Origin: Reichenbachiella carrageenanivorans
GTDB lineage: Bacteria > Bacteroidota > Bacteroidia > Cytophagales > Cyclobacteriaceae
Length of the DNA: 64,000 bases
NCBI RefSeq assembly: GCF_025639805.1
Contig: NZ_CP106735.1
Location: forward strand, 4,063,501-4,127,500
Direction of reading: 5' to 3'
This document shows, piece by piece, positions 20,172 through 28,289 of the stretch. Numbering within the stretch: position 1 is the stretch's first letter; the number at the start of each line of letters is the position of its first letter. The notes under the pieces are model-generated. The model was given only the letters and a program-made list of their open reading frames with translations. It made no database searches and was not told the DNA's origin. Both the position numbers and the translations under genes were made by a program.

Positions 20172-20405
20172 TCATCCACACATTTCTCGTACAACTGACA
20201 GTTCATTCCTATTCAAAATACCTCCTTTGGCATCGATCATTAAGGCCAATAATTCAGATGGTTTGTCGATCGGAACAATCTCTTCTTGGGCATCAATTTG
20301 ATTAAACCATTGGAGTACATTTCTTGTGGCTTCTTTTCTAGCAGCTTCTGTGGTCAAGGCATCTTCGATCACCTTCATAGACACTTTTGGATCTTCTATT
20401 TTCAT
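20172..20405 (-). CDS. Small hypothetical protein
   Basis: 77 residues, mainly helical, with no signal peptide or membrane segment: EDPKVSMKVIEDALTTEAARKEATRNVLQWFNQ, then PIDKPSELLALMIDAKGGILNRNELSVV and a terminal REMCG. I do not recognise a family. It is transcribed alone towards the shared terminator at 20.1 kb. A GG pair near the C-terminus is not supported as a leader-cleavage site. Confidence 0.55.
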   Translation of the reverse strand: MKIEDPKVSMKVIEDALTTEAARKEATRNVLQWFNQIDAQEEIVPIDKPSELLALMIDAKGGILNRNELSVVREMCG

Positions 20406-20639
20406 GATTAATTTATTTTAATTTCTTATTATATAGTTATACCCAATTATTATTCCAATAGTTTGAATTTAGATCACAAAAAACGTTAAATGGGTGAAAT
20501 ACCTATAGCATTTCTTTGTTGGTCACATCCTTCATATTCGCAACATTCACCCATAAGAATTATCAATCTTTTTCTGTTATTTGAGCGTATAATAGAGGTT
20601 TTTGGGTAATTTAACTTTCCCAAATCAGCCTATCAAAAA

Positions 20640-21026
20640 ATGAAAATCATTCACCGAATCCTCAAATTCATTCAAATCGAATCGATCTCTACAGATCAAT
20701 TCGACAAGGCTATAGGTCTGGCTAAAGAGGATATCCAAATGGAGGTATCTAAGGACGGATCTGTAAGCACAGACGTGCTTGAAAAAATATGTAAGTTATA
20801 CCCCGAACTCAATCCAATTTGGTTGGTCACAGGCAAAGGTGAAATGCTAATTGATGATTATTATGAAATTGGAAAAGCCATTGAAAATGTAGAATCTCAA
20901 GATGGTATCTACAATGTAATCGCGAGCAAAGACGTCGAAATCCAACTACTCAAAGAGCACATCCAAGGACTAAATGAACTGATCAAAGTGAAAAACAAAC
21001 TTATTGAAGAGTATAGAAATGCATAG
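20640..21026 (+). CDS. Short HTH (XRE/CI-like) regulator with coiled-coil tail
   Basis: 128 residues. The N-terminal 65 residues match the compact helix-turn-helix found in many Bacteroidota regulators: helices starting ILKFIQIESISTDQFDKAIGLAKEDIQMEV, then DVLEKICKLYPELNPIWLVTGKGEMLID. The NPxWLxTGKGxM signature is characteristic. The C-terminal third (VIASKDVEIQLLKEHIQGLNELIKVKNKLIEEYRN) is a coiled coil likely used for dimerisation. No effector domain is present. Its stop is 6 bp from the convergent TPR gene. The target is unknown. Confidence 0.75.
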   Translation: MKIIHRILKFIQIESISTDQFDKAIGLAKEDIQMEVSKDGSVSTDVLEKICKLYPELNPIWLVTGKGEMLIDDYYEIGKAIENVESQDGIYNVIASKDVEIQLLKEHIQGLNELIKVKNKLIEEYRNA

Positions 21027-21032
21027 CCAATC

Positions 21033-22355
21033 CTAATTAGCTCCCCCAATCTTCTGATCCATCACTTTTTTCATTTCTTCTTTTTCCTTTTTAAACAGAT
21101 CCAAAAGATATACCATTTCATTAGGGTTGCGAATCAAATCATAACCCTTTTGAGAAGATTTGTAATTGTATATCTTCCATAACCTCATAGACAATACTCC
21201 AGAAACAAAAACAAAGGTCATGATAAATGCCATAAGCCAAGAGGTTTTGGCATACTGCTCTCGCTCAGACTGTTTTTGTTTATAGTTTTGGTACTTGGTC
21301 AGAAGCGCTATTTTCATATCCTCATCTTTGAGCCATGCCTGAGTCTCTATCAGTGGTAGCGCCATGTCATTGATCAGCATGGTGTAATACAGCAAGCTAT
21401 CTGGCTGATTCAATTTTTGGAAGGTTTTTTTCAGCGCCATATTGGTAATGGCCAATTCATTCATCTCCCCTTTTTCACTATTGTACACCAAACTCTTTTT
21501 GAAGCAACTCCAAGCTTTTTCGTATTGGCCTTTCTTGTTATAGACCCTACCGAGATTATTGTAGGTCACCCAAAGTTGGTTTTCATTGGTGTTATACTCT
21601 AGGGCTTGAGTTAAATAAACTTCTGCTTCTTCAAACTTATCAACTATCAAAAAAGCATTCCCCATATTATTGTATGCCTTCCACATATTATTGGAAGGAT
21701 TTTGTGACAATGGTGCTAATTCAATTACTTTCTGAAAATGTTCTAAAGCTACTGTATAATTCCCCACTCTTGAGTGTAGGCTACCCATTTCCAAATAATT
21801 TTTTATCAAAGAATTATTGTTGTTCAGCTGTTTATTAATCTCTATGGCTTCTAGCAAAAACTCCATCGCTTCATCAAACCTCCCAAGGCTTTTCAAGGAC
21901 TTCCCAATACCATAATTGTAATATGCCCGATCCTGATAAGTTGCTGCATTGACATGATCTAATGCCATTTGAAAATAAACAAGCCCTTGGTCGTACAATT
22001 CTTTTTCATAAAAGATTTGACCGATCTCGTTATACAAGCGAGACTCTATTTTTTCGTCTCCATGCTCTTTGGCTAATTCCAAAGCCATTAAATAATCCTG
22101 ATATGCCTCTTTGGATTCGTTGTTTAGGTAGTAAATAAAGCCTCTCAGATAATAGGATTTAGCAATCAATATTGACGACCCTAAATCAGGGGCATCTAAT
22201 AACAAGTCTATTTTTTGCTTTGATGCTTCATACTGTCCTTCACGGTATAAATCAGCCGCTTCATCATACAACGTCTGTGTATTGACTTCGACCGTATCAT
22301 CACAAGAAATGATGAACATAATTATGAAAATATATTTGAAAAGCTTCAAATTCAT
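21033..22355 (-). CDS. TPR lipoprotein with C-terminal transmembrane helix
   Basis: 440 residues. A lipobox-like signal (FIISC, Cys18) opens the protein. Eight or so TPR units follow (about 30-320), with typical motifs such as AYQDYLMALELAKEHGD, ALDHFQKVIELAPL-type helices and GRVYNKKGQYEKAWSCF. One transmembrane helix (about 370-392, WLMAFIMTFVFVSGVLSMRLW) ends in a short charged cytoplasmic tail with no output domain. Related Bacteroidota proteins end in LuxR or kinase domains; this one lacks them, so it may act as a scaffold. A lipid anchor plus a TM helix in one chain is odd, and the N-terminus could instead be an uncleaved signal. Confidence 0.8.
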   Translation of the reverse strand: MNLKLFKYIFIIMFIISCDDTVEVNTQTLYDEAADLYREGQYEASKQKIDLLLDAPDLGSSILIAKSYYLRGFIYYLNNESKEAYQDYLMALELAKEHGDEKIESRLYNEIGQIFYEKELYDQGLVYFQMALDHVNAATYQDRAYYNYGIGKSLKSLGRFDEAMEFLLEAIEINKQLNNNNSLIKNYLEMGSLHSRVGNYTVALEHFQKVIELAPLSQNPSNNMWKAYNNMGNAFLIVDKFEEAEVYLTQALEYNTNENQLWVTYNNLGRVYNKKGQYEKAWSCFKKSLVYNSEKGEMNELAITNMALKKTFQKLNQPDSLLYYTMLINDMALPLIETQAWLKDEDMKIALLTKYQNYKQKQSEREQYAKTSWLMAFIMTFVFVSGVLSMRLWKIYNYKSSQKGYDLIRNPNEMVYLLDLFKKEKEEMKKVMDQKIGGAN

Positions 22356-22365
22356 AATTCAAAAA

Positions 22366-22382
22366 TAAATAGGTTAGGTTGG
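22366..22382 (-). repeat. Shared upstream element, copy 1
   Basis: AAATAGGTTAGGTTGGT on the plus strand lies directly upstream of the TPR lipoprotein start (22355). A near-identical copy (22690-22706, AAATAGGTTAGGCTGGT, one base different) lies 111 bp upstream of the small lipoprotein. Both are in the same orientation relative to the genes. Role unknown. Confidence 0.4.
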
Positions 22383-22417
22383 TTTAGGAGGTAATACACT
22401 AAGAATTTAAAGGTCTT

Positions 22418-22579
22418 TTATAATGGGCCTGACCCATCATGTCCTCCAGTCCCATCTCCCAGATTTGTTTTTTCTGGCACTACGTTGTCATAAACTTCAT
22501 CAGCTTGTGCATCTACACAACTAGTAAGTAAAGTACTGGCAAATACTACTGCTAATAATAATGATCCTAATTTTCTCAT
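22418..22579 (-). CDS. Small lipoprotein, 53 aa
   Basis: A short gene easily missed by length cut-offs. It reads MRKLGSLLLAVVFASTLLTSC as an ideal type II signal with lipobox LTSC (Cys21), then a 32-residue mature tail VDAQADEVYDNVVPEKTN followed by a Gly/Asp/His-rich end (GDGTGGHDGSGPL) before TAA. The start is ATG at 22579. The signal sequence is far better than chance for a random ORF. It lies between the TPR lipoprotein and the SiaC-like gene on the same strand. Function unknown. Confidence 0.75.
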   Translation of the reverse strand: MRKLGSLLLAVVFASTLLTSCVDAQADEVYDNVVPEKTNLGDGTGGHDGSGPL

Positions 22580-22689
22580 GGTTGAAATTTTTAAAAGTAT
22601 AACTGATTAATTTTTCAATTGAGATGAGCCAAAGACCATGGGAAAAATTGAAATAGCGGTTGAAAAAATCCTGATAGGTAGGTTAGAAA

Positions 22690-22706
22690 AATAGGTTAGG
22701 CTGGTA
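22690..22706 (-). repeat. Shared upstream element, copy 2
   Basis: AAATAGGTTAGGCTGGT (plus-strand reading) is the second copy of the element at 22366-22382. It sits 111 bp upstream of the 53-aa lipoprotein start and is preceded by a partial TAGGTAGGTTAG. It could be a regulator site or a decayed duplication of the 5' region. Confidence 0.35.
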
Positions 22707-22778
22707 TGCTTTGAATTTTTTCTTTCAATATTTCTCTATGGCTCTGGGCTATCTCATATGTATTTACTCAAAATGGAA

Positions 22779-23246
22779 TTAATAATATTTCATAGGTGAG
22801 GTAGGTTGCAGTTTAAGCTCCAGTTGCGAATAGCTACTAAAATTTTTACCTGAAAGTAGCATATCCTCGTCGTCTATCTTATAGTACCAGTTCGCCTGAA
22901 CACTCATGCCGTTTTCTTTAAATTCTCTTAGCTGAGCCATCAAAAGATATAAGCAACGTGCAGAGCCTGTATTAAAATAATCTAGACTGAAATTGACCGA
23001 TATTGAGTTGCTCCCTTCCACCAAATAGTAGGCCAACATCTTATCTATTTTATCATAAAAATCGACTGGATTTTGAGGGTTTGATACTCCTTTGATTAGC
23101 AAAGAGCGGTTGGACATTTCGAGCGCCACAAAGGGCGTAGAAGCAGTCGCTTTAATCACATAATTTCTGAACCTTGACTGATCAAGTGAAACATTGATGT
23201 TTTCATTCCCAGAAATTGCAATTACACCGTCCATTACTAAGCTCAT
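22779..23246 (-). CDS. SiaC-like (DUF1987) regulatory protein
   Basis: 155 residues resembling the SiaC/DUF1987 fold: STPFVALEMSNRSLLIKGVSNPQNPVDFYDKID, then ISVNFSLDYFNTGSARCLYLLMAQL. Thr93 in YFNTGSA lies where the phosphorylated Thr of Pseudomonas SiaC is found. In that system SiaC is phosphorylated by SiaB, dephosphorylated by the PP2C SiaA, and unphosphorylated SiaC activates a diguanylate cyclase. No SiaB, SiaA or cyclase gene is adjacent here. A strong promoter lies upstream (23306-23336), about 53 nt of leader before the ATG. The family call is by pattern; the partner is unknown. Confidence 0.8.
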   Translation of the reverse strand: MSLVMDGVIAISGNENINVSLDQSRFRNYVIKATASTPFVALEMSNRSLLIKGVSNPQNPVDFYDKIDKMLAYYLVEGSNSISVNFSLDYFNTGSARCLYLLMAQLREFKENGMSVQANWYYKIDDEDMLLSGKNFSSYSQLELKLQPTSPMKYY

Positions 23247-23305
23247 TCATTCATCGTTTTAATGATCCTTTTTCATATAACAAACTTTCAAAGCTTATTA
23301 TAATT

Positions 23306-23336
23306 CAAAGCTATCACGCATTTTGAATGAGATCAA
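23306..23336 (-). promoter_or_regulatory. Bacteroidota sigma-A-type promoter for the SiaC-like gene
   Basis: On the minus strand, TTG (23336-23334), a 20-nt spacer and TAGCTTTG (23313-23306) match the Bacteroidota consensus TTG-N19/20-TAnnTTTG. Transcription would begin near 23299, giving about 53 nt of 5' UTR before the ATG at 23246. Confidence 0.6.
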
Positions 23337-23406
23337 TAGGTACTGATACCCAAATATCGCCTAGGCGAATCACCTAGAAACCAACGAGTTATCCCCTAAA
23401 TAACAA

Positions 23407-24048
23407 CTAAAGACCGTGTTTGATGGCAAATTTGGTGAGACCGACAGCATTCTTCACTCCTGTCTTTTGCAGCAGATTGCGTCTATGCGCATCTACAGTC
23501 CGAATACTTATATGTAGTTCGTCAGCTATTTCGTAATTGGACTTTTCTTCAATAATAAGTTTGAGCACATCTATTTCTCTATTAGTCAAAAAACCAATGG
23601 GATTTTCCTTCATTTTCTCCTCTTTGGTTTTAGAAAACTCTGACATGATCACATTGGTAATCTCTCTCCCATGATAAGCCTCACCTTTACTGATAGACTC
23701 CAATGCTTCAAGTAGCACTTGTTTTCCAGCATCTTTGGAAATATAACCATTGGCTCCAGCCTTGAGCATGTTTACAATGTGCTGTTCGTCTACATACATA
23801 CTCATGGCCAATACTTTGGTACTGGGCATTTTTTCTTTGATGGCTTTGGTACAAGCCACTCCATCGAGGTTTGGCATATTGATGTCGATGACTACAATAT
23901 CTACGTTGTGATCTGCCAGATACTCTAGCGCCTCTACTCCATCTGAAGCCTCAGCAACTACTTGATAATCCTGCGACTCCGTAATAATCGCTTTGATTCC
24001 ATCTCTCATGATCTTATGATCATCTACTAATAGTATATTGATACTCAT
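23407..24048 (-). CDS. NarL/FixJ-type response regulator
   Basis: 213 residues. The receiver domain (1-120) has the acidic pair Asp9-Asp10 and phospho-acceptor Asp55 (VVIDINMPNLDG), the Thr/Ser switch in MSMYVDEQ, and the Lys in YISKDAGKQ. The LuxR HTH (about 148-210) reads LTNREIDVLKLIIEEKSNYEIADELHISIRTVDAHRRNLLQKTG. It starts 2 bp after the stop of the partner kinase gene, so the pair is an operon and very likely a cognate two-component system. Targets are not readable. Confidence 0.95.
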   Translation of the reverse strand: MSINILLVDDHKIMRDGIKAIITESQDYQVVAEASDGVEALEYLADHNVDIVVIDINMPNLDGVACTKAIKEKMPSTKVLAMSMYVDEQHIVNMLKAGANGYISKDAGKQVLLEALESISKGEAYHGREITNVIMSEFSKTKEEKMKENPIGFLTNREIDVLKLIIEEKSNYEIADELHISIRTVDAHRRNLLQKTGVKNAVGLTKFAIKHGL

Positions 24049-24050
24049 GG

Positions 24051-25487
24051 TTAGACTAATATTTCAATGGTTATGATTGATCCGTTGTTTGACTCAAAAT
24101 CTATTTTTCCTCCTAAGTAGGCTACTCGGTTGGCCATGTTTTTCAGACCTAAACCAGCGCCATCTCCTGCTTTACTGCTTTGCGAGAAGCCCACTCCGTC
24201 GTCTTCTATACTAACATAAACATAATTAGGATGTCTAATCACCTGAACGGTAGCATTTTTAGCTTGGGCATGCTTCAAAATATTATTGATTCCTTCTTGG
24301 CAAATCCGGTAAACGTTGGTTTCGAACTCTTCCTCAAACCGCTCGTCTATTCCATTATGGAAAAAACTAAAATTGACCCCTGATGATCGATCTACTTGAT
24401 TGATCATCGTCTCCAATGCTGGTATCAAACCGTAATCAACTAAGGCTGGAGGCATCAGGTCATGAGAAATAGCCCTGCTCTCCTGAATAGCTCCTGCGAT
24501 TAAGTCTGATACACTTTTCATTTTCTCTTTAAACGATACTTCTTGATAAAGTTCGGAAAGTGAATCCAACTCTAAACGAGCTACAGACAAGGTCTGCCCT
24601 AAACTATCATGAATTTCGGATGCGATACGCTTGCGTTCGCTATCCTTGGCTTTTATCATGGCGCGAATCCTTAATATTTCGGCTCGCTTTTCATTGTGTA
24701 CATTTTTGATAACGCCCAGTACGCGCTCAGCCCTTCCCTGAACATCACTATGCATCACTCCTTCTATCCTTAGCCAATTGAATCCATGATCTCCATGATC
24801 GAATTGAAAATCCAATATGAATTTTTCATTCACTTGTTTATTCATAATCAGTCGATCTTCGAGTTCTACTTGATCTGATGGATGAACCTTGCTTAAAAAA
24901 AAATTAAGGCTACTACCCATGTCTTCTTTCTGATAACCAAAGACTTTGGAAATCGCTCCAAACCAACTCATCTGCTGTTTGGCTATAGAATAATCCCAAG
25001 TCACCTCATCCAAAGATTCTAAAATGGAGGCATTGAATTCGCTCAACCGATCACGCTCTATAATTACCCGACTTTTCTCCAACTCCACAGACAAACGCTG
25101 ACCAACCACATGTACAAGTGAAAAATCTTCCGCATTGAATGCACTAAGTTTTTCGATAGGAATAATAATCACGGCAATCACACTCATGTGACTATCCAAA
25201 CAAGGAAACACATAGTAGTGTGCCTTATTCAAAACCTTGTAGATTGTCAACTCCCGAAATATCTCCGATGAAACAACTGAAGGTTCTTTCATCTCGCTAA
25301 TGGTCTGAAGCAAATGGGGCTGATCGGTGATTTTATCTCCCAACCGCTGTACTTTTCCTTTAGTCAATAGTCGCTCTATTGTCAAACTATGATCTCCCAT
25401 ACTCAATATCGCCGCACTCTTCGCATGGAGCAAGTCCATAATCAGAGTAAGTGTCTTATCGTAGATGAGATGTATGCTACCGGTCAC
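24051..25487 (-). CDS. PAS-containing NarX/DesK-class histidine kinase
   Basis: 478 residues from GTG; an in-frame stop lies 11 codons upstream. There is no transmembrane helix. Residues 1-140 look like a GAF-type sensor (AKSAAILSMGDHSLTIERLL...YYVFPCLDSHMSVIAVIIIP). Residues about 145-265 form a PAS domain (SILESLDEVTWDYSIAKQQMSWFGAISKVFGY). The HisKA_3 dimerisation helix carries His293 (RIASEIHDSLGQTLS). HATPase motifs are EGINNILKHA, DDGVGF and GLGLKNM. A cytoplasmic signal (redox, gas or ligand) is likely; no Cys/His cluster identifies it. The partner regulator follows at once. Confidence 0.93.
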   Translation of the reverse strand: MTGSIHLIYDKTLTLIMDLLHAKSAAILSMGDHSLTIERLLTKGKVQRLGDKITDQPHLLQTISEMKEPSVVSSEIFRELTIYKVLNKAHYYVFPCLDSHMSVIAVIIIPIEKLSAFNAEDFSLVHVVGQRLSVELEKSRVIIERDRLSEFNASILESLDEVTWDYSIAKQQMSWFGAISKVFGYQKEDMGSSLNFFLSKVHPSDQVELEDRLIMNKQVNEKFILDFQFDHGDHGFNWLRIEGVMHSDVQGRAERVLGVIKNVHNEKRAEILRIRAMIKAKDSERKRIASEIHDSLGQTLSVARLELDSLSELYQEVSFKEKMKSVSDLIAGAIQESRAISHDLMPPALVDYGLIPALETMINQVDRSSGVNFSFFHNGIDERFEEEFETNVYRICQEGINNILKHAQAKNATVQVIRHPNYVYVSIEDDGVGFSQSSKAGDGAGLGLKNMANRVAYLGGKIDFESNNGSIITIEILV

Positions 25488-25724
25488 TTTCGTTAATGAA
25501 TTTGATGGTCTATATAGTCATTATCAAGAATACGAAAGGAGTATCTAACAAAAAGGCTGGTCATATTGGATTGAAACAATAAATTCAAATTGAGGCAGAA
25601 ATTAGCAAAAACCAAAGCATTATCTTCATAACCTCAGGTTTTATTTAATCAAAAGTTGCGTGATAAAGGGAGCTAAGTTTCACGAATTTGCTACCATCTA
25701 TATGCTGATTCTTCTAATTTCGCG

Positions 25725-28247
25725 GTGTATCAAGTAAACATCGAGCCCTTGGCATTCAACTACAAAAATATTGACCTCCCGATCGTAGCATCCGTCAAAG
25801 AGATTCAATCTAACTTTGAAAATCAAAATACACAAATTGTAAATGCACCTCCTGGTGCAGGAAAAAGCACACTTCTTCCCTTAGCTTTTCTAGGGCAACC
25901 TTGGCTCAATGGAAAAAAAATACTGATGCTGGAGCCTAGACGACTAGCTGCTCGTACTGTGGCCACCAGAATGGCAGAACTACTAGGCGAAAAAACGGGA
26001 CAAACCGTCGGGTACCGTATTCGATTTGAAAATAAAGTGTCCGACCAAACTCAAATAGAAGTATTGACTGAAGGGATTCTTACCAGAATGATTCATTCCG
26101 ACAACTCACTTGAGGGTGTCGGGTTAGTCATATTTGACGAATTTCACGAACGGAGTATTCATGCAGATGTGGCACTGGCACTATGTAGAGAAGCTCAACA
26201 AATACTTCGTCCAGACCTTAAGATTCTGATCATGTCTGCCACACTCGACATGCCACAACTCACCAGCCTTCTTCAGTGTCCTGTAGTGAAGAGCGAAGGT
26301 CGACAGTATCCTGTAGAGGTCAAATACACTGGGGACACCGATATGATGATGCTCCCTGAACTGACTGCTCGTATAATCATGCAAGCCACCAAAGAAAACG
26401 AAGGTGATGCTTTGGTTTTCTTCCCTGGACAAGGTGAAATCCGAAAGTGTGAAGAAATTTTGCGGGGCAAACTCAAAGGGTTCGCTATTCATCCTCTCTA
26501 CGGCCAATTGCCTCATGGTAAACAAATGGCAGCCATCATGCCCGACAAGAACGGCAAGCGTAAAGTCGTACTAGCTACCTCTATCGCAGAAACCAGTTTG
26601 ACAATAGAAGGCATCAAAATAGTAGTAGATACTGGCTACGGCCGCACATCTAAATTCGACCCAAAATCTGGCCTCTCAAGGCTTCATACCATACAGATAT
26701 CCAAAGACTCCGCAGATCAACGTGCAGGACGCGCAGGCAGGTTGAGCGCAGGTGCATGCTATAGGATGTGGTCTAAAGCCACTCAAGACAGGCTGGATCT
26801 TCACGGTTCACCCGAGATACTAGAGGTAGACCTGTCCTCCCTCGCTCTGGATCTGGCCAAATGGGGCATTATGGATCCTAACCAACTGACTTGGCTCACT
26901 CCGCCACCACCTAGTACGATGAAGCGCGCCATGGACTCACTGCATGAATTACATGCTTTGAATAATGGCAAAATCACTCCGCACGGGGAACAAATGCATT
27001 CGCTCCCTTGCCACCCTAGAATCGCACACATGCTCATCGAAGCAAAAGCCCAAGAGTTGTTGCATTTGGCTACAGATATAGCCGCTTTGATAGAAGAACG
27101 CGATCCTCTAGGGCCAGAAGCTGGTATCGACATCAACGAACGAATCATTGTCCTACGCAGACTTAGAGACGAAAATAGACTGAGTAGAAAATTTAGTCGC
27201 ATAGAAAAAATAGCAGATTCATATAGAAAACTTTTCCACCTAAATGAAATAGACAACTCACCAATAGACCCTTACGAAACGGGTCTATTATTGGCACAAG
27301 CCTATCCAGAACGTATTGCTTTTGCTCGCCCAGGCAACAACGCCCAATTCAAACTATCGAATGGGAAAATAGCCATGGCAGGCCATAGAGACGATTTAGC
27401 ACACGAGTCTTGGCTAGCAATAGCGCACTTAGACGACCGAGAAGGCATGGGCAAAATCTTCATGGCCTCGCCTCTCAACCCAAAAGACTTGGCTCCGATG
27501 GTAAAAAGCCTTGAAGTAATCAAATGGGACACTAGAGATGGTGGGTTGATTGCCAATAAAGAATTACGAATCGGAAGTATTGTCTTACAATCTGTCCCTC
27601 TACCAGACCCAGATATCGAACACCTCGAACAAGCCATCTATGATGCCATCAAGTCTGAGGGGCAACATTTGCTCAACTGGGACGAAGAAGTGACACAATG
27701 GCAAAACAGAATACTGAGCCTAAAAAAATGGCACCCACAAGGTCAATGGCCTGATGTGAGTCAAACCTACCTACTAGCAAGTAATGAAGAATGGCTAAAA
27801 CCCTATCTGAGCCAGATCAAAAGACCCGAAGACCTCAAAAAAATAAATTTGAAAGAAGTGCTGCATCACCACCTGCCATTCGATCAGCAAGCAGAAATGG
27901 AAAAACTCGCACCACAGAAAATAGAAGTACCCACAGGGTCACACATCAAGATTCAATACTTTTCTGACGGTGCTCAACCCGTACTAGCCGTACGCCTACA
28001 AGAAGTGTTTGGCCTCTTAAAAACCCCAAAAGTAAACGCAGACAAGACACCCCTACTGATGCACTTACTCTCCCCTGGCTTCAAGCCTGTGCAAGTAACG
28101 TCTGACTTAAAAAGCTTTTGGAATAATGCCTATTTTGAGGTTAGAAAAGAACTCAAGCGTCGCTACCCCAAACATGCGTGGCCAGAGAATCCGCTTGAGG
28201 CTACAGCTGTACGAGGAGTAGATCGATCTAAAAACAAGAAAACCTGA
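25725..28247 (+). CDS. hrpB: ATP-dependent DEAH-box helicase HrpB
   Basis: 840 residues, the normal HrpB length, starting at GTG (MYQVNIEPLAF). Walker A is GAGKST (residues 44-49). The DEAH-variant box is DEFH (138-141), followed by SATLD, TSIAETSLTIEGI and QRAGRAGRLSAGACYRMW. The HrpB-specific C-terminal domain reads GHRDDLAHESWLAIAHLD and ends near RYPKHAWPENPLEA. It is a putative RNA helicase of the DEAH/RHA group; its biological role in bacteria is poorly defined. It is monocistronic and closed by a 17-bp hairpin overlapping its own stop. Confidence 0.97.
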   Translation: MYQVNIEPLAFNYKNIDLPIVASVKEIQSNFENQNTQIVNAPPGAGKSTLLPLAFLGQPWLNGKKILMLEPRRLAARTVATRMAELLGEKTGQTVGYRIRFENKVSDQTQIEVLTEGILTRMIHSDNSLEGVGLVIFDEFHERSIHADVALALCREAQQILRPDLKILIMSATLDMPQLTSLLQCPVVKSEGRQYPVEVKYTGDTDMMMLPELTARIIMQATKENEGDALVFFPGQGEIRKCEEILRGKLKGFAIHPLYGQLPHGKQMAAIMPDKNGKRKVVLATSIAETSLTIEGIKIVVDTGYGRTSKFDPKSGLSRLHTIQISKDSADQRAGRAGRLSAGACYRMWSKATQDRLDLHGSPEILEVDLSSLALDLAKWGIMDPNQLTWLTPPPPSTMKRAMDSLHELHALNNGKITPHGEQMHSLPCHPRIAHMLIEAKAQELLHLATDIAALIEERDPLGPEAGIDINERIIVLRRLRDENRLSRKFSRIEKIADSYRKLFHLNEIDNSPIDPYETGLLLAQAYPERIAFARPGNNAQFKLSNGKIAMAGHRDDLAHESWLAIAHLDDREGMGKIFMASPLNPKDLAPMVKSLEVIKWDTRDGGLIANKELRIGSIVLQSVPLPDPDIEHLEQAIYDAIKSEGQHLLNWDEEVTQWQNRILSLKKWHPQGQWPDVSQTYLLASNEEWLKPYLSQIKRPEDLKKINLKEVLHHHLPFDQQAEMEKLAPQKIEVPTGSHIKIQYFSDGAQPVLAVRLQEVFGLLKTPKVNADKTPLLMHLLSPGFKPVQVTSDLKSFWNNAYFEVRKELKRRYPKHAWPENPLEATAVRGVDRSKNKKT

Positions 28248-28270
28248 CGCATGGTCAGGTTTTCTTGTTT
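28232..28270. terminator. Bidirectional intrinsic terminator
   Basis: A 17-bp perfect stem (28232-28248 with 28254-28270) has the loop GCATG, with A-rich and T-rich flanks. It contains the hrpB stop codon and separates hrpB from the convergent cysteine operon. It would also end transcription of the moeB-like gene from the right. Confidence 0.92.
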
Positions 28271-28289
28271 AATATTTAATACGGAGAGA

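Noticed and set aside
20172..20405. 77-aa protein with a GG pair before a short C-terminal tail, suggesting a peptide precursor.
   Set aside because: No core-like composition, no peptidase or modification gene nearby, and the region around GG is not a double-glycine leader consensus.
20486..20554. A 22-codon minus-strand ORF with two adjacent Cys and a third, upstream of the 77-aa gene.
   Set aside because: It resembles the cysteine leader only superficially: no terminator follows, and the downstream gene is not a sulfur gene. Two adjacent Cys in 22 codons is not striking.
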